In this document: positions 43,037 to 50,771 of the stretch, piece by piece | How the letters are laid out: every line of letters begins with the position of its first letter | How positions within the stretch are numbered: the first letter of the stretch is position 1 | NCBI GenBank assembly: GCA_002422545.1 | Contig: DIWF01000038.1 | Coordinates: forward strand, 1-64,000 | DNA length: 64,000 bases | Reading direction: 5' to 3' | Origin: Firmicutes bacterium UBA6113 | Lineage (GTDB): Bacteria; Bacillota; Clostridia; Tissierellales; Sedimentibacteraceae | Program-made: the position numbers and the translations under genes | Notes under the pieces: generated by a model | The model's database searches: none | What the model saw: only the letters and a program-made list of their open reading frames with translations | What the model was told of the DNA's origin: nothing

Positions 43037-44482
43037 TCAGTGCTTTTTCCATATTGACGGAGAGAACAGTGTGATTACAGGCAGAACTTCAAGCCTTCCA
43101 ATTATCATACACGCTGTCATTGTAATTTTACTAAGATCAGAAAATTCCGAAAAATTCCCCATTGGCCCTACTACTTCCAGGCCAGGGCCTATGTTGCTTA
43201 TTGTTGCAAGCACTGCAGAAAAAGTTGTAGTGAAATCAAAATTGTCCAGGGAAACAATGATTATTGCTGAAATTATGACTGCAACATACGAGAAAAAAAA
43301 TATCATTATGCTTTTCAAATTGTCATTGTCCAAAGATTTGCCGTCAATTTTAACTGTTTGAACTGAATTGGGGTGTACGGTGTGCCTTATTTCATAAGCA
43401 ACAGATTTAATAAGCACAAGAATTCTGATGAATTTCACACCTCCACCTGTTGAACCTGCACATGCGCCGAAGAACATGAGCATTAGGAGAATTGACTTTG
43501 AAAACATAGGCCATAAATTGAAATCCGCAGTTGCGTATCCTGTGGTTGTAACAATTGTAGACACCTGAAATGCAGAATGCCTCAATGCTTCTGTCACTGA
43601 ATAGTTGTACAGAGGCAATATGTTTATGCAAATCAATATGGCTGCAGCAAGTACTGTTATTCCGTAAAATCTGAACTCTTCATTCCTGAGGGCACTTTTC
43701 CACTCACCTTTTATGATGAGAAAGTAAAGGGCAAAGTTTGCTCCGAACAAGAACATGAATACTGTAATTATCCATTCTATCCAAGGATTATTGTAATGGC
43801 CTACGCTCAGTGCCTTGGATGAAAATCCGCCTGTGCCTGCAGTACCGAAAGCATGAATCATAGAATCAAATACAGGCATACCTGCAATTATTAAAAACAC
43901 TATGAGAATGAAGGTCATGGCTCCATAAATGATGTATAGTATCTTTGCTGTTTCAGAAATCTTGGGAACCAGTTTTCCAAATGACGGTCCCGGACTTTCA
44001 GCTCTGGCTAAAAAAACAGAACGTGCTCCCATTGAAGGAACAAGAGCCATAGTAAAAACAAGTACACCCATTCCTCCTATCCAGTGAGTGAAGCTTCTCC
44101 AGAAAAGTAAACCTCGCGGAAAACTTTCAATGTCAGTCACTATGCTTGAACCTGTTGTTGTAAATCCGGATGCAGTTTCAAAAACCGCATCAACATAGCT
44201 TGGTATTGCTCCGCTTAAATAAAAAGGAAGTGCTCCCAGTAAGGACATTGCAAGCCAACAAATTGCAACAGAAGCATAGCCCTCACGTTTTCTCAGTTGA
44301 GAATCAGTTGTGTTTAAATTTTTTAATATTATTCCGATAACTCCTATGCACACAATTGACAATATAAATGCTTTGATTTCATAGGTATTATCAATTATTG
44401 AAATTACAAGTGAAGGAAACATTAGTACTGATTCCCAGAACAATACTGTACCTAATATTTTAAGTACAACTTTAATATTCAT
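43037..44482 (-). CDS. trkH: Trk/Ktr-type potassium transporter, membrane subunit
   Basis: 481 residues with four repeated M1-P-M2 units. Selectivity loops 'ASGFTTTGSSIVTDI', 'GTAGTGGFSSKA', 'TIVTTTGYATAD' and 'ISNIGPGLEVVG' can be seen, each holding the filter glycine. Takes up K+ (with H+ or Na+), gated by the cytosolic TrkA ring encoded 13 nt upstream. Start chosen by that spacing and the typical length. Confidence 0.92.
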   Translation of the reverse strand: MNIKVVLKILGTVLFWESVLMFPSLVISIIDNTYEIKAFILSIVCIGVIGIILKNLNTTDSQLRKREGYASVAICWLAMSLLGALPFYLSGAIPSYVDAVFETASGFTTTGSSIVTDIESFPRGLLFWRSFTHWIGGMGVLVFTMALVPSMGARSVFLARAESPGPSFGKLVPKISETAKILYIIYGAMTFILIVFLIIAGMPVFDSMIHAFGTAGTGGFSSKALSVGHYNNPWIEWIITVFMFLFGANFALYFLIIKGEWKSALRNEEFRFYGITVLAAAILICINILPLYNYSVTEALRHSAFQVSTIVTTTGYATADFNLWPMFSKSILLMLMFFGACAGSTGGGVKFIRILVLIKSVAYEIRHTVHPNSVQTVKIDGKSLDNDNLKSIMIFFFSYVAVIISAIIIVSLDNFDFTTTFSAVLATISNIGPGLEVVGPMGNFSEFSDLSKITMTACMIIGRLEVLPVITLFSPSIWKKH

Positions 44483-44495
44483 TTATTGCCTCCGA

Positions 44496-45854
44496 CTAGT
44501 CTTCGAGTATCTCGCTAAGGTCTGAAATAAAGCCTGTCTTTGTTACGACGATAACCTTATCTCCATCTTTGATATAATCATTTCCATATGGAATAATAAT
44601 TTTTTTATTTCGCACAATGGCTGATATGAGAACATCTTTTTTAAGTTTTAAATCTTTCAGCTTTATATTTAAAAGATTTGCAGAACTGCATGCTGTAAAT
44701 TCTGCAACCTCAGCTTCATCGTCAAGTATTTTGTAAAGTTTTTCAACTGCACTGCCCTGAGAGTTGTCCAAGGCACGAACATATCTTAAAATGTTGTTTG
44801 CCGTAGTAAATTTTGGGCTGACAATGCTGTCAAGTCCAAGCTTTTTAACAATGGGGAAATAATTCTGGCGGTTAATTTTTAAAACAACCTTGTTTACGCC
44901 GCATTGATGAGCGTACAGTGAACTTATTAAATTTTCCTCGTCCCTGTCTGTCAGAGCAACAAATGCATCAGCTGCCTGAATGTTTTCATTGTCCAGAACT
45001 TCCTGATCTGTTCCGTCTCCGCATATGATTAAAGTATTTGATAATACTTCGTTCAATAAAACGCATCTGTTTTTATCCAGCTCAATTATTTTAACGTTCA
45101 TTCCGATTTCATTTAAAATCCAGGTAAGATAGATGGCAATTCTGCTTCCGCCTATTATTGTTATGTTTTTTGCCTTGTGGGAACTTCTTCCCATATATCT
45201 GAAGAAGTTTGATATGTCAGACCTTTCACCTATTACATAAACCAAATCTTCAGGATTGAAAACAAAAGTCCCTTTTGGAATTATTATTTCGCCGTCTCTT
45301 TTTACAGCACAGAAAAGAACCTTAGCAGGCAATTTCTTTGTCAAATCCATCAATCTTGCATCTATGAGCCTATCTGATTCTAAAACGCGAAATTCTACCA
45401 TTTCCAGCATATTGTTGGCGAAAGTTTCAACGTTTGTTGCCAGAGGAAACTGCAGCATCCTTGCTATTTCATCGGCTGCATCCATTTCAGGATTTATTAC
45501 CATATCAAGCTCCAGCTCTTGTTTAAGCATTTTATATTCATTGGAATAATCTGTGTTTCTGATACGGGCAACAGTGTGCTTAGCACCTAGCTTTTTGCCT
45601 ATGACACAGCAAACCATATTAAGTTCATCGCCGTCAGTAACAGCTATTAACAAATCAGCTTCTGCAACATTTGCTTCCTTTAATATTTCAACACTTGCTC
45701 CGTTTCCCTTTATACACATGACATCAAGAGTGTCATCTGCGTGTGAGAGAACGTCTGCATCGCTGTCCACAAGCGTTATATCATGATCTTCGGTGGATAA
45801 TTGCTGTGCTAAAGTGTAGCCAACTTTACCGCTGCCGACGATAATTATTTTCAT
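44496..45854 (-). CDS. trkA: Trk potassium uptake regulator with two RCK domains
   Basis: 452 residues, tandem RCK_N/RCK_C units. First Rossmann 'MKIIIVGSGKVGYTLAQQL', second 'ITIIGGSRIAIYLTWIL' near residue 230, each followed by a C-lobe. Binds NAD(H)/ATP and gates TrkH. AGGAGG 5-6 nt before the ATG. First gene of the trkAH operon, behind a promoter overlapped by an inverted repeat. Confidence 0.93.
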   Translation of the reverse strand: MKIIIVGSGKVGYTLAQQLSTEDHDITLVDSDADVLSHADDTLDVMCIKGNGASVEILKEANVAEADLLIAVTDGDELNMVCCVIGKKLGAKHTVARIRNTDYSNEYKMLKQELELDMVINPEMDAADEIARMLQFPLATNVETFANNMLEMVEFRVLESDRLIDARLMDLTKKLPAKVLFCAVKRDGEIIIPKGTFVFNPEDLVYVIGERSDISNFFRYMGRSSHKAKNITIIGGSRIAIYLTWILNEIGMNVKIIELDKNRCVLLNEVLSNTLIICGDGTDQEVLDNENIQAADAFVALTDRDEENLISSLYAHQCGVNKVVLKINRQNYFPIVKKLGLDSIVSPKFTTANNILRYVRALDNSQGSAVEKLYKILDDEAEVAEFTACSSANLLNIKLKDLKLKKDVLISAIVRNKKIIIPYGNDYIKDGDKVIVVTKTGFISDLSEILED

Positions 45855-45866
45855 AACTTCCTCCTA

Positions 45867-45886
45867 TACAATACGTAAATATTGTA
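45867..45886 (-). repeat. inverted repeat in the trkA leader
   Basis: TACAATA (45867-45873) and TATTGTA (45880-45886), 6-nt gap, just upstream of the trkA ribosome site. Operator or leader hairpin. Confidence 0.4.
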
Positions 45887-45912
45887 TTAAATATTATACC
45901 TTGTAAAAAAGT

Positions 45913-45952
45913 ATTATAACATAAAATAAAGAAATTGCAAGTCATTTGCAAT
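45913..45952 (-). promoter_or_regulatory. trkA promoter with an inverted repeat over the -35
   Basis: Minus strand TTGCAA, 16-nt spacer, TATAAT (45913-45940). ATTGCAA-GTCAT-TTGCAAT (45934-45952) is a perfect inverted repeat covering the -35, so a repressor site is plausible. The rest of 45953-46062 is AT-rich with no gene. Confidence 0.5.
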
Positions 45953-46062
45953 TTTATGGGATAATAAGAAATTAACAAACGTAATATATTCTGGAATTTT
46001 TCAAATAAATCAATAACATACACCCCGTAATCAGTATGCAGAGAGTAAAATATCACAGACTA

Positions 46063-46082
46063 TATGTCAATTATTCGACATA
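46063..46082 (+). promoter_or_regulatory. candidate upstream activator site for the sigma-54 promoter
   Basis: TATGTC (46063-46068) and GACATA (46077-46082) form an inverted repeat about 80-100 bp upstream of the -24/-12 element, a usual distance for enhancer-binding proteins. Confidence 0.45.
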
Positions 46083-46162
46083 GTGTCAGTTTACGGACGA
46101 ATTCTTCTTAAACTGTACATAATAATTCATTGAAAATTACATGAAGAAAATATTTTCCATAA

Positions 46163-46179
46163 TGGCATGCAAATTGCTT
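46163..46179 (+). promoter_or_regulatory. sigma-54 (-24/-12) promoter of the dehydrogenase operon
   Basis: TGGCATGCAAATTGCTT: GG at 46164-46165 and GC at 46176-46177 have the strict 10-nt spacing between the invariant pairs, against consensus TGGCAC-N5-TTGC. It lies 45 nt upstream of the first start. Confidence 0.8.
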
Positions 46180-46224
46180 GATGTATTCCTGGAATAATAA
46201 AAATAATATGCAGGAGATATAAAT

Positions 46225-46530
46225 ATGAGAATTGAACAGCATCCTATTCTCCAATTTCAAAAGGGAAAGAAATTGAAGTTTACATTCAACGGCGAAGAAG
46301 TTGAAGGATTTGACGGAGAGACAATAGCAGCAGCCCTTCACGCAGCAGGTGTCAAAGTTCTTGGACGAAGTTTGTTTTTGCACAGGCCAAGAGGCTTTTA
46401 CTGTGCCATAGGAAACTGCTCATCATGTCTTATGACTGTCAACGGCAGGGCAAATGTAAAAACATGTGTGACAGATCTTGAGGAAGGAATGGTTGTAGAA
46501 ACTCAGGAAGGCAAGGGTGTGATAATATGA
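46225..46530 (+). CDS. [2Fe-2S] ferredoxin-like subunit of a dehydrogenase complex
   Basis: 101 residues. Fer2_4-type plant ferredoxin fold with Cys60, Cys65, Cys68 and Cys81 (C-x4-C-x2-C-x12-C), as in HcnA and the alpha chain N-terminus of sarcosine oxidases. AGGAG lies about 8 nt before the ATG. Overlaps the next start. It should carry electrons from the flavin subunits. Annotation as hydrogen cyanide synthase would be misleading: the same fold is used in several amino-acid dehydrogenases. Confidence 0.85.
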   Translation: MRIEQHPILQFQKGKKLKFTFNGEEVEGFDGETIAAALHAAGVKVLGRSLFLHRPRGFYCAIGNCSSCLMTVNGRANVKTCVTDLEEGMVVETQEGKGVII

Positions 46531-47627
46531 AACAGGCGGAATTATTGATAATAGGCGGAGGACCTGCTGGTCTTTGCGCTGCAATCAGTGCAGCATCAAG
46601 CGGAGCCAGCGTTCTTGTTGCTGAAAGAAACAAAAATCTCGGAGGGCAGCTGGTTAAGCAAACTCATATGTTTTTCGGCTCAGAAAAACAATATGCTTCA
46701 ACAAGAGGGATTGACATAACTGGAATTTTGCTCCATGAACTAAACAAGTACAAGGAAAATGTGGAAATCATGACAGACACCACAATTGTCGGGATGTTTG
46801 AAGACGGTGTTGTCACAGCATTGCACAAGGAAGACAATTATTTTAAAATTAAACCAAATGCAGTTGTTGTTGCAACCGGCGCTTTTGAAAAGGCACTTGC
46901 ATTTCCAAACAACGACCTTCCAGGAATTTACGGAGCCGGTGCAGTGCAAACTCTCATGAATGTTTACGGAGTTAAGCCAGGCAACAAAGTTCTCATGGTG
47001 GGAGCAGGAAACATAGGTCTTATTGTAAGCTACCAGCTCATGCAGGCAGGAGTCCAAGTCGTTGCAATTCTTGATGCTGCCCCCAAAATTGGAGGATATC
47101 TTGTTCATGCATCAAAAATCAGAAGAATGGGAGTTCCAATTTTAACATCACACACTGTGAAGAAAGCAATAGGTAAGGAATTTCTCGAAAAGGCAATCGT
47201 GTGCCAGGTCGATGATAAATTTAATCAAGTAGAAGGAACTGAAATGGAATTTGATGTTGATGTAATGTGCATCTCTGTTGGATTAACACCACTCAATGAA
47301 CTACTATCCATGAGGGGTTGCCAGATGAAGTATGTTCCTCAGTTAAGCGGAATGGTTCCCTTAAGAAATGATAATTATGAAACATCAATAGAAAATGTGT
47401 TTGCAGCAGGAGACACAACCGGTGTTGAAGAAGCAAGTGCCGCAATGGTTGAAGGATATCTTGCAGGACTTTGCGCTGCAGCAAAAATAGGCCATATGAC
47501 AGATGATTTCGAAGAAAGAAAAAATGACTATGTTAAGCAGCTTGAAAGTCTGCGCTCAGGACCTGTTGGGAAGCATATTTTGTCAGGCATAGAACAAATA
47601 GTAATAAAAGGAGAACAATATGTTTGA
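46527..47627 (+). CDS. FAD/NAD(P)-binding oxidoreductase subunit
   Basis: 366 residues, pyridine-nucleotide-disulfide-reductase-like. FAD site 'IIGGGPAGLCAAISAASSG' near 8-26, NAD site 'VLMVGAGNIGLIVSYQLM' near 155, and C-terminal FAD motif 'VFAAGDTTGVEEA'. Corresponds to HcnB or the alpha subunit of archaeal dye-linked proline dehydrogenase complexes; probably hands electrons to NAD(P). Overlaps both neighbours by a few bases. Confidence 0.85.
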   Translation: MKQAELLIIGGGPAGLCAAISAASSGASVLVAERNKNLGGQLVKQTHMFFGSEKQYASTRGIDITGILLHELNKYKENVEIMTDTTIVGMFEDGVVTALHKEDNYFKIKPNAVVVATGAFEKALAFPNNDLPGIYGAGAVQTLMNVYGVKPGNKVLMVGAGNIGLIVSYQLMQAGVQVVAILDAAPKIGGYLVHASKIRRMGVPILTSHTVKKAIGKEFLEKAIVCQVDDKFNQVEGTEMEFDVDVMCISVGLTPLNELLSMRGCQMKYVPQLSGMVPLRNDNYETSIENVFAAGDTTGVEEASAAMVEGYLAGLCAAAKIGHMTDDFEERKNDYVKQLESLRSGPVGKHILSGIEQIVIKGEQYV

Positions 47628-48111
47628 AAAAACCGGAATTCCAAGCGAAGAAATGATCATGGGCAAATTTCCTCCCATTGAAAGGATAAATAAAGGCCCT
47701 GTGGCCGTAGTTGAATGCTATAAAGAAATACCATGCAATCCCTGTGAAACAGCATGTAGGTTCAATGCAATAACCATAGGCGAAGACATAAACAACATTC
47801 CTGTTTTAAGTAAAGATAATTGCACAGGCTGTGCTATATGCCTGAGCAAATGCCCGGGTCTTGCAATAATGGTTATAGATGGTTCAAAATCTGACACTAC
47901 AGTCCAGGTGAAATTGCCCTATGAATTTTTGCCTCTTCCTACAGCAGGTGAAATTGTTAAGGGACTGGACAGAGAAGGCAGAAACTTAGCCGACGTCAAG
48001 GTTATACAGGTTCAAAATCCTAAATCTTTTGACAGGACTCCGGTTGTAACAATCGAAGCTGACAGAAGCATTATGTATAAAATAAGAAATATCAGGACGG
48101 AGGCAAAGTAA
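47620..48111 (+). CDS. 4Fe-4S ferredoxin-like subunit
   Basis: 163 residues. Cys68, Cys71, Cys74, Cys78 make a normal CxxCxxCxxxC motif. An N-terminal set, Cys33, Cys39, Cys42, Cys46, is spaced unlike a standard second cluster, so the first cluster may be atypical. A C-terminal domain of about 70 residues without cysteine follows. The family occurs with FAD amino-acid dehydrogenases as an electron-transfer subunit. Overlaps neighbours by 8 and 1 nt. Confidence 0.8.
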   Translation: MFEKTGIPSEEMIMGKFPPIERINKGPVAVVECYKEIPCNPCETACRFNAITIGEDINNIPVLSKDNCTGCAICLSKCPGLAIMVIDGSKSDTTVQVKLPYEFLPLPTAGEIVKGLDREGRNLADVKVIQVQNPKSFDRTPVVTIEADRSIMYKIRNIRTEAK

Positions 48112-48383
48112 TGGATGAGAATACAATTATCTGCAGATGCTCGGATGTAACCCTTAAGGAAGTAAGAGAGCTCATAAGGGAAGGCTATGTTACATTTGAT
48201 GAAATAAAACGAATAACACGCATAGGCATGGGACCATGTCAGGGAAAGACGTGTGGTCAGCTTGTCATGAGGGAAATTGCCAATGCTACAGGGCAGAACA
48301 TAAAAGATGTTAAATTCCAGACAAATAGGCCTCCTGTTGTGGGCGTTAAGCTAGGACTTATTGCAGAGGAGGGAAGAAGATGA
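48111..48383 (+). CDS. BFD-like [2Fe-2S] subunit
   Basis: 90 residues. Four cysteines in BFD spacing: Cys8, Cys10 ('CRC') and Cys43, Cys48 ('CQGKTC'). It matches the gamma subunit of archaeal proline dehydrogenase complexes and the BFD segment of other flavoprotein complexes. Lies between the ferredoxin and the DAO-type flavoprotein, with overlaps on both sides, so all five proteins are likely one complex. Confidence 0.85.
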   Translation: MDENTIICRCSDVTLKEVRELIREGYVTFDEIKRITRIGMGPCQGKTCGQLVMREIANATGQNIKDVKFQTNRPPVVGVKLGLIAEEGRR

Positions 48384-49528
48384 AAAACACTGCTGATGTG
48401 GTAATTATTGGCGGAGGAATATCAGGTTGCTCAACTGCTTACAATCTGGCAAAAAAAGGAGTCAAAAACATAGTTGTACTTGAAAAGAATTATATATGCA
48501 GCGGCTCCACAGGCAGGTGCGGCGCAGGGGTTAGAATGCAGTGGGGAACAGAAATGAACTGCAAAATCGCCAAACAAAGCATAGAGTTTTATGAACATGC
48601 CAATGAAATTCTTGAATATGACAGAGATGTTGATTTCAAGCAAAGCGGATACCTTCTTGTGGCAGATACAGACAAGGAAATAGAACAGTTTAAAAAGAAC
48701 ATCCAGGTTCAGCACGCCTGTGGTATTCCTTCAAGAATGCTTACGCTTGACGAAGCAAGAGAAATTGTTCCATATCTTAACACCAGTGTTTTAAAAGGAG
48801 CAACTTTCTGTGAAAAAGACGGCTTCCTCAATCCATTTCACACAACGGACGCTTTTTATAAAGCAGCAAAAAAACTGGGAGTTGAATTCAACACATTTAC
48901 TGAAGCAACAGGCATAAGAGTAGAAAAAGGAAGAGTGACGGGAGTTGAAACAAACAAGGGATTCATATCAACAAACGTAGTTGTTAATGCTGCCAATGCA
49001 TATTCAAAAAACCTCTGCAACATGGTAAATCTTGATATTCCTGTTTATTCTGAAAGGCATCAGATACTTGTTACTGAACCTGTGGAGCCTATGCAGGGAC
49101 CAATGGTAATGGCTTTCGGACTCAATTTTTATGTGCAGCAGTCTCCGGAAGGTTCATTTATTATGGGAAGAGGAGATGCCAACGAGCCAAGGGATTTAAG
49201 AATAACATCCAGCTGGCATTTCATTGAAGAAATGGCCAAGACAATTGACACAGTCCTTCCTCCCATTTCACAATTAAGAGTGATCAGGCAGTGGGCAGGA
49301 CTTTACAACATGACTCCCGACAAGCAGCCTATTTATGACAAATCAGAGGAAGTTGAAGGGTTTTACATTGCTGTTGGATTCAGCGGACACGGATTCATGT
49401 TTGGTCCAATAACCGGAATTGTAATGTCTGAAATGATACTGGGAGAAAAACCTACAATCGACGTGAGCATGCTTAATTTGAACCGCTTCAAAACAGGCAA
49501 GCTTCTTCTGGAACCGTCTGTTGTTTAA
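48380..49528 (+). CDS. DAO-family FAD amino-acid dehydrogenase (catalytic subunit)
   Basis: 382 residues, D-amino-acid-oxidase/sarcosine-oxidase fold. FAD site 'VVIIGGGISGCSTAYNL' at the N-terminus, 'GAGVRMQWGTEM' after it, C-terminal 'IAVGFSGHGFMFGPITG'. Should oxidise a secondary or D-amino acid. Proline, hydroxyproline, sarcosine and glycine are all possible. Proline is favoured by the neighbouring Xaa-Pro-like peptidase (inference). Ends the sigma-54 operon; no terminator is evident. Confidence 0.82.
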   Translation: MKNTADVVIIGGGISGCSTAYNLAKKGVKNIVVLEKNYICSGSTGRCGAGVRMQWGTEMNCKIAKQSIEFYEHANEILEYDRDVDFKQSGYLLVADTDKEIEQFKKNIQVQHACGIPSRMLTLDEAREIVPYLNTSVLKGATFCEKDGFLNPFHTTDAFYKAAKKLGVEFNTFTEATGIRVEKGRVTGVETNKGFISTNVVVNAANAYSKNLCNMVNLDIPVYSERHQILVTEPVEPMQGPMVMAFGLNFYVQQSPEGSFIMGRGDANEPRDLRITSSWHFIEEMAKTIDTVLPPISQLRVIRQWAGLYNMTPDKQPIYDKSEEVEGFYIAVGFSGHGFMFGPITGIVMSEMILGEKPTIDVSMLNLNRFKTGKLLLEPSVV

Positions 49529-49563
49529 CAAAATAATATTTAATCAAGACAGCGTTTACCTTG

Positions 49564-49592
49564 TTGCTTTTTAAGCGATGTAATACTATAAT
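49564..49592 (+). promoter_or_regulatory. promoter of the M24 peptidase gene
   Basis: TTGCTT, 17-nt spacer, perfect TATAAT, 34 nt before ATG 49626. Confidence 0.6.
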
Positions 49593-49625
49593 GTTATTAT
49601 GGATAAAAATAAAGAGGGGATGTGC

Positions 49626-50723
49626 ATGATGAGAAAAAAATACCTGGATAAACTTGTGGAAATACTTAATAAGAAAAATATGGATGCCATACTTATTGCT
49701 CCGTCAGAAGAAATGGAATTTATAATGGGTCACAACACACATATATGTGAAAGGTTTCAGGCATTGATAATCAAAAACGACGGAACATATTTTTACATAT
49801 GCAATTTGCTTACCGTCGATGAAGTTCAAGCAGTACTTGGTCCTGATGTAAAAGTATACGGATGGTTTGACGGAGATTTGTTCACAGACACCGTAAAAAA
49901 AGCATTTGAGGAAAATAACCTCATTGGAAAAACCATCGGAGTGAACTCTACTGAAAGAGCGTTCCTGATTCTTCAAATAATTGATGCAGTTGATGTGAAG
50001 TTTGTAAATGGAAAGCCTCTTCTAGAAGAGATGAGAATGATCAAGGATGAGGAGGAACTGGAAAACTTAAGAACTGCAGCAAGAATAACTGATGAATCAT
50101 ACATAGAGCTTTTAAAATTCATAAAGCCCGGCATCAAGGAAGCTGACATTGCCAGAAAAATGAATGAAATTTTCAAGGAAAAAGGCGCTGATGAAGGATT
50201 TACAATGGTGTGCTCGGGACCTAACTCCTCATATCCTCACTACAACAGCGACCAGAGGGTTATTCAGGAAAAGGACGTTATTGTTCTTGACTGGGGCTGC
50301 AAGTACAACGACATGTGCGCAGACATGTCAAGGACCGTGTTTGTAGGAGATATCACTGAAGAAGAAAGACACGTTTATGAAATTGTCCGAGCATCTCAGG
50401 AAGCAGGGGAAAAAGCTGCTGTCAACGGAGCATACATACCTGATGTTGACAGGGCTGCAAGAGAAATAATACAAAATTCAGGCTATGGAGATTATTTCTT
50501 CACAAGGCTTGGACATGGTATAGGATATTCTGTTCACGAAGCTCCAGACATAAAGAAGAGCAATGAGAGAAAACTTGAAAAAGGCATGGTGTTCAGTATT
50601 GAGCCCGGCATTTATATGGCAGGAAAATTTGGTATGCGCATTGAAAACATAGTTGCTGTTACAGAAAAGGGCAATGAAGTTTTAAATAAGGCTTCAAAAG
50701 AAATAATGATAATTAAAAATTGA
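49626..50723 (+). CDS. M24-family aminopeptidase, Xaa-Pro type
   Basis: 365 residues from ATG 49626 (GAGGGG 6 nt upstream; 49599 and 49620 are other in-frame starts). N-terminal creatinase-like domain, then pita-bread fold with metal ligands in 'VLDWGCKYNDMCADMSRTVF' (two Asp), 'GHGIGYSVHEAP' (His), 'FSIEPGIYM' (Glu) and 'MRIENIV' (Glu). Removes residues next to proline, feeding proline or a dipeptide to the operon upstream. Followed by a terminator. Confidence 0.85.
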   Translation: MMRKKYLDKLVEILNKKNMDAILIAPSEEMEFIMGHNTHICERFQALIIKNDGTYFYICNLLTVDEVQAVLGPDVKVYGWFDGDLFTDTVKKAFEENNLIGKTIGVNSTERAFLILQIIDAVDVKFVNGKPLLEEMRMIKDEEELENLRTAARITDESYIELLKFIKPGIKEADIARKMNEIFKEKGADEGFTMVCSGPNSSYPHYNSDQRVIQEKDVIVLDWGCKYNDMCADMSRTVFVGDITEEERHVYEIVRASQEAGEKAAVNGAYIPDVDRAAREIIQNSGYGDYFFTRLGHGIGYSVHEAPDIKKSNERKLEKGMVFSIEPGIYMAGKFGMRIENIVAVTEKGNEVLNKASKEIMIIKN

Positions 50724-50724
50724 T

Positions 50725-50751
50725 AAAATTAGGCTATGCCTAATTTTTTTC
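50725..50751 (+). terminator. terminator after the M24 peptidase
   Basis: AAATTAGGC, TAT loop, GCCTAATTT with T-run. Confidence 0.8.
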
Positions 50752-50771
50752 AGTTGCATATGGAGAATCTA

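Noticed and set aside
46225..49528. Hydrogen cyanide synthase (HcnABC) operon
   Set aside because: Folds match, but the extra ferredoxin and BFD subunits, the separate FAD/NAD subunit and the anaerobic peptide-fermentation context fit an amino-acid dehydrogenase.
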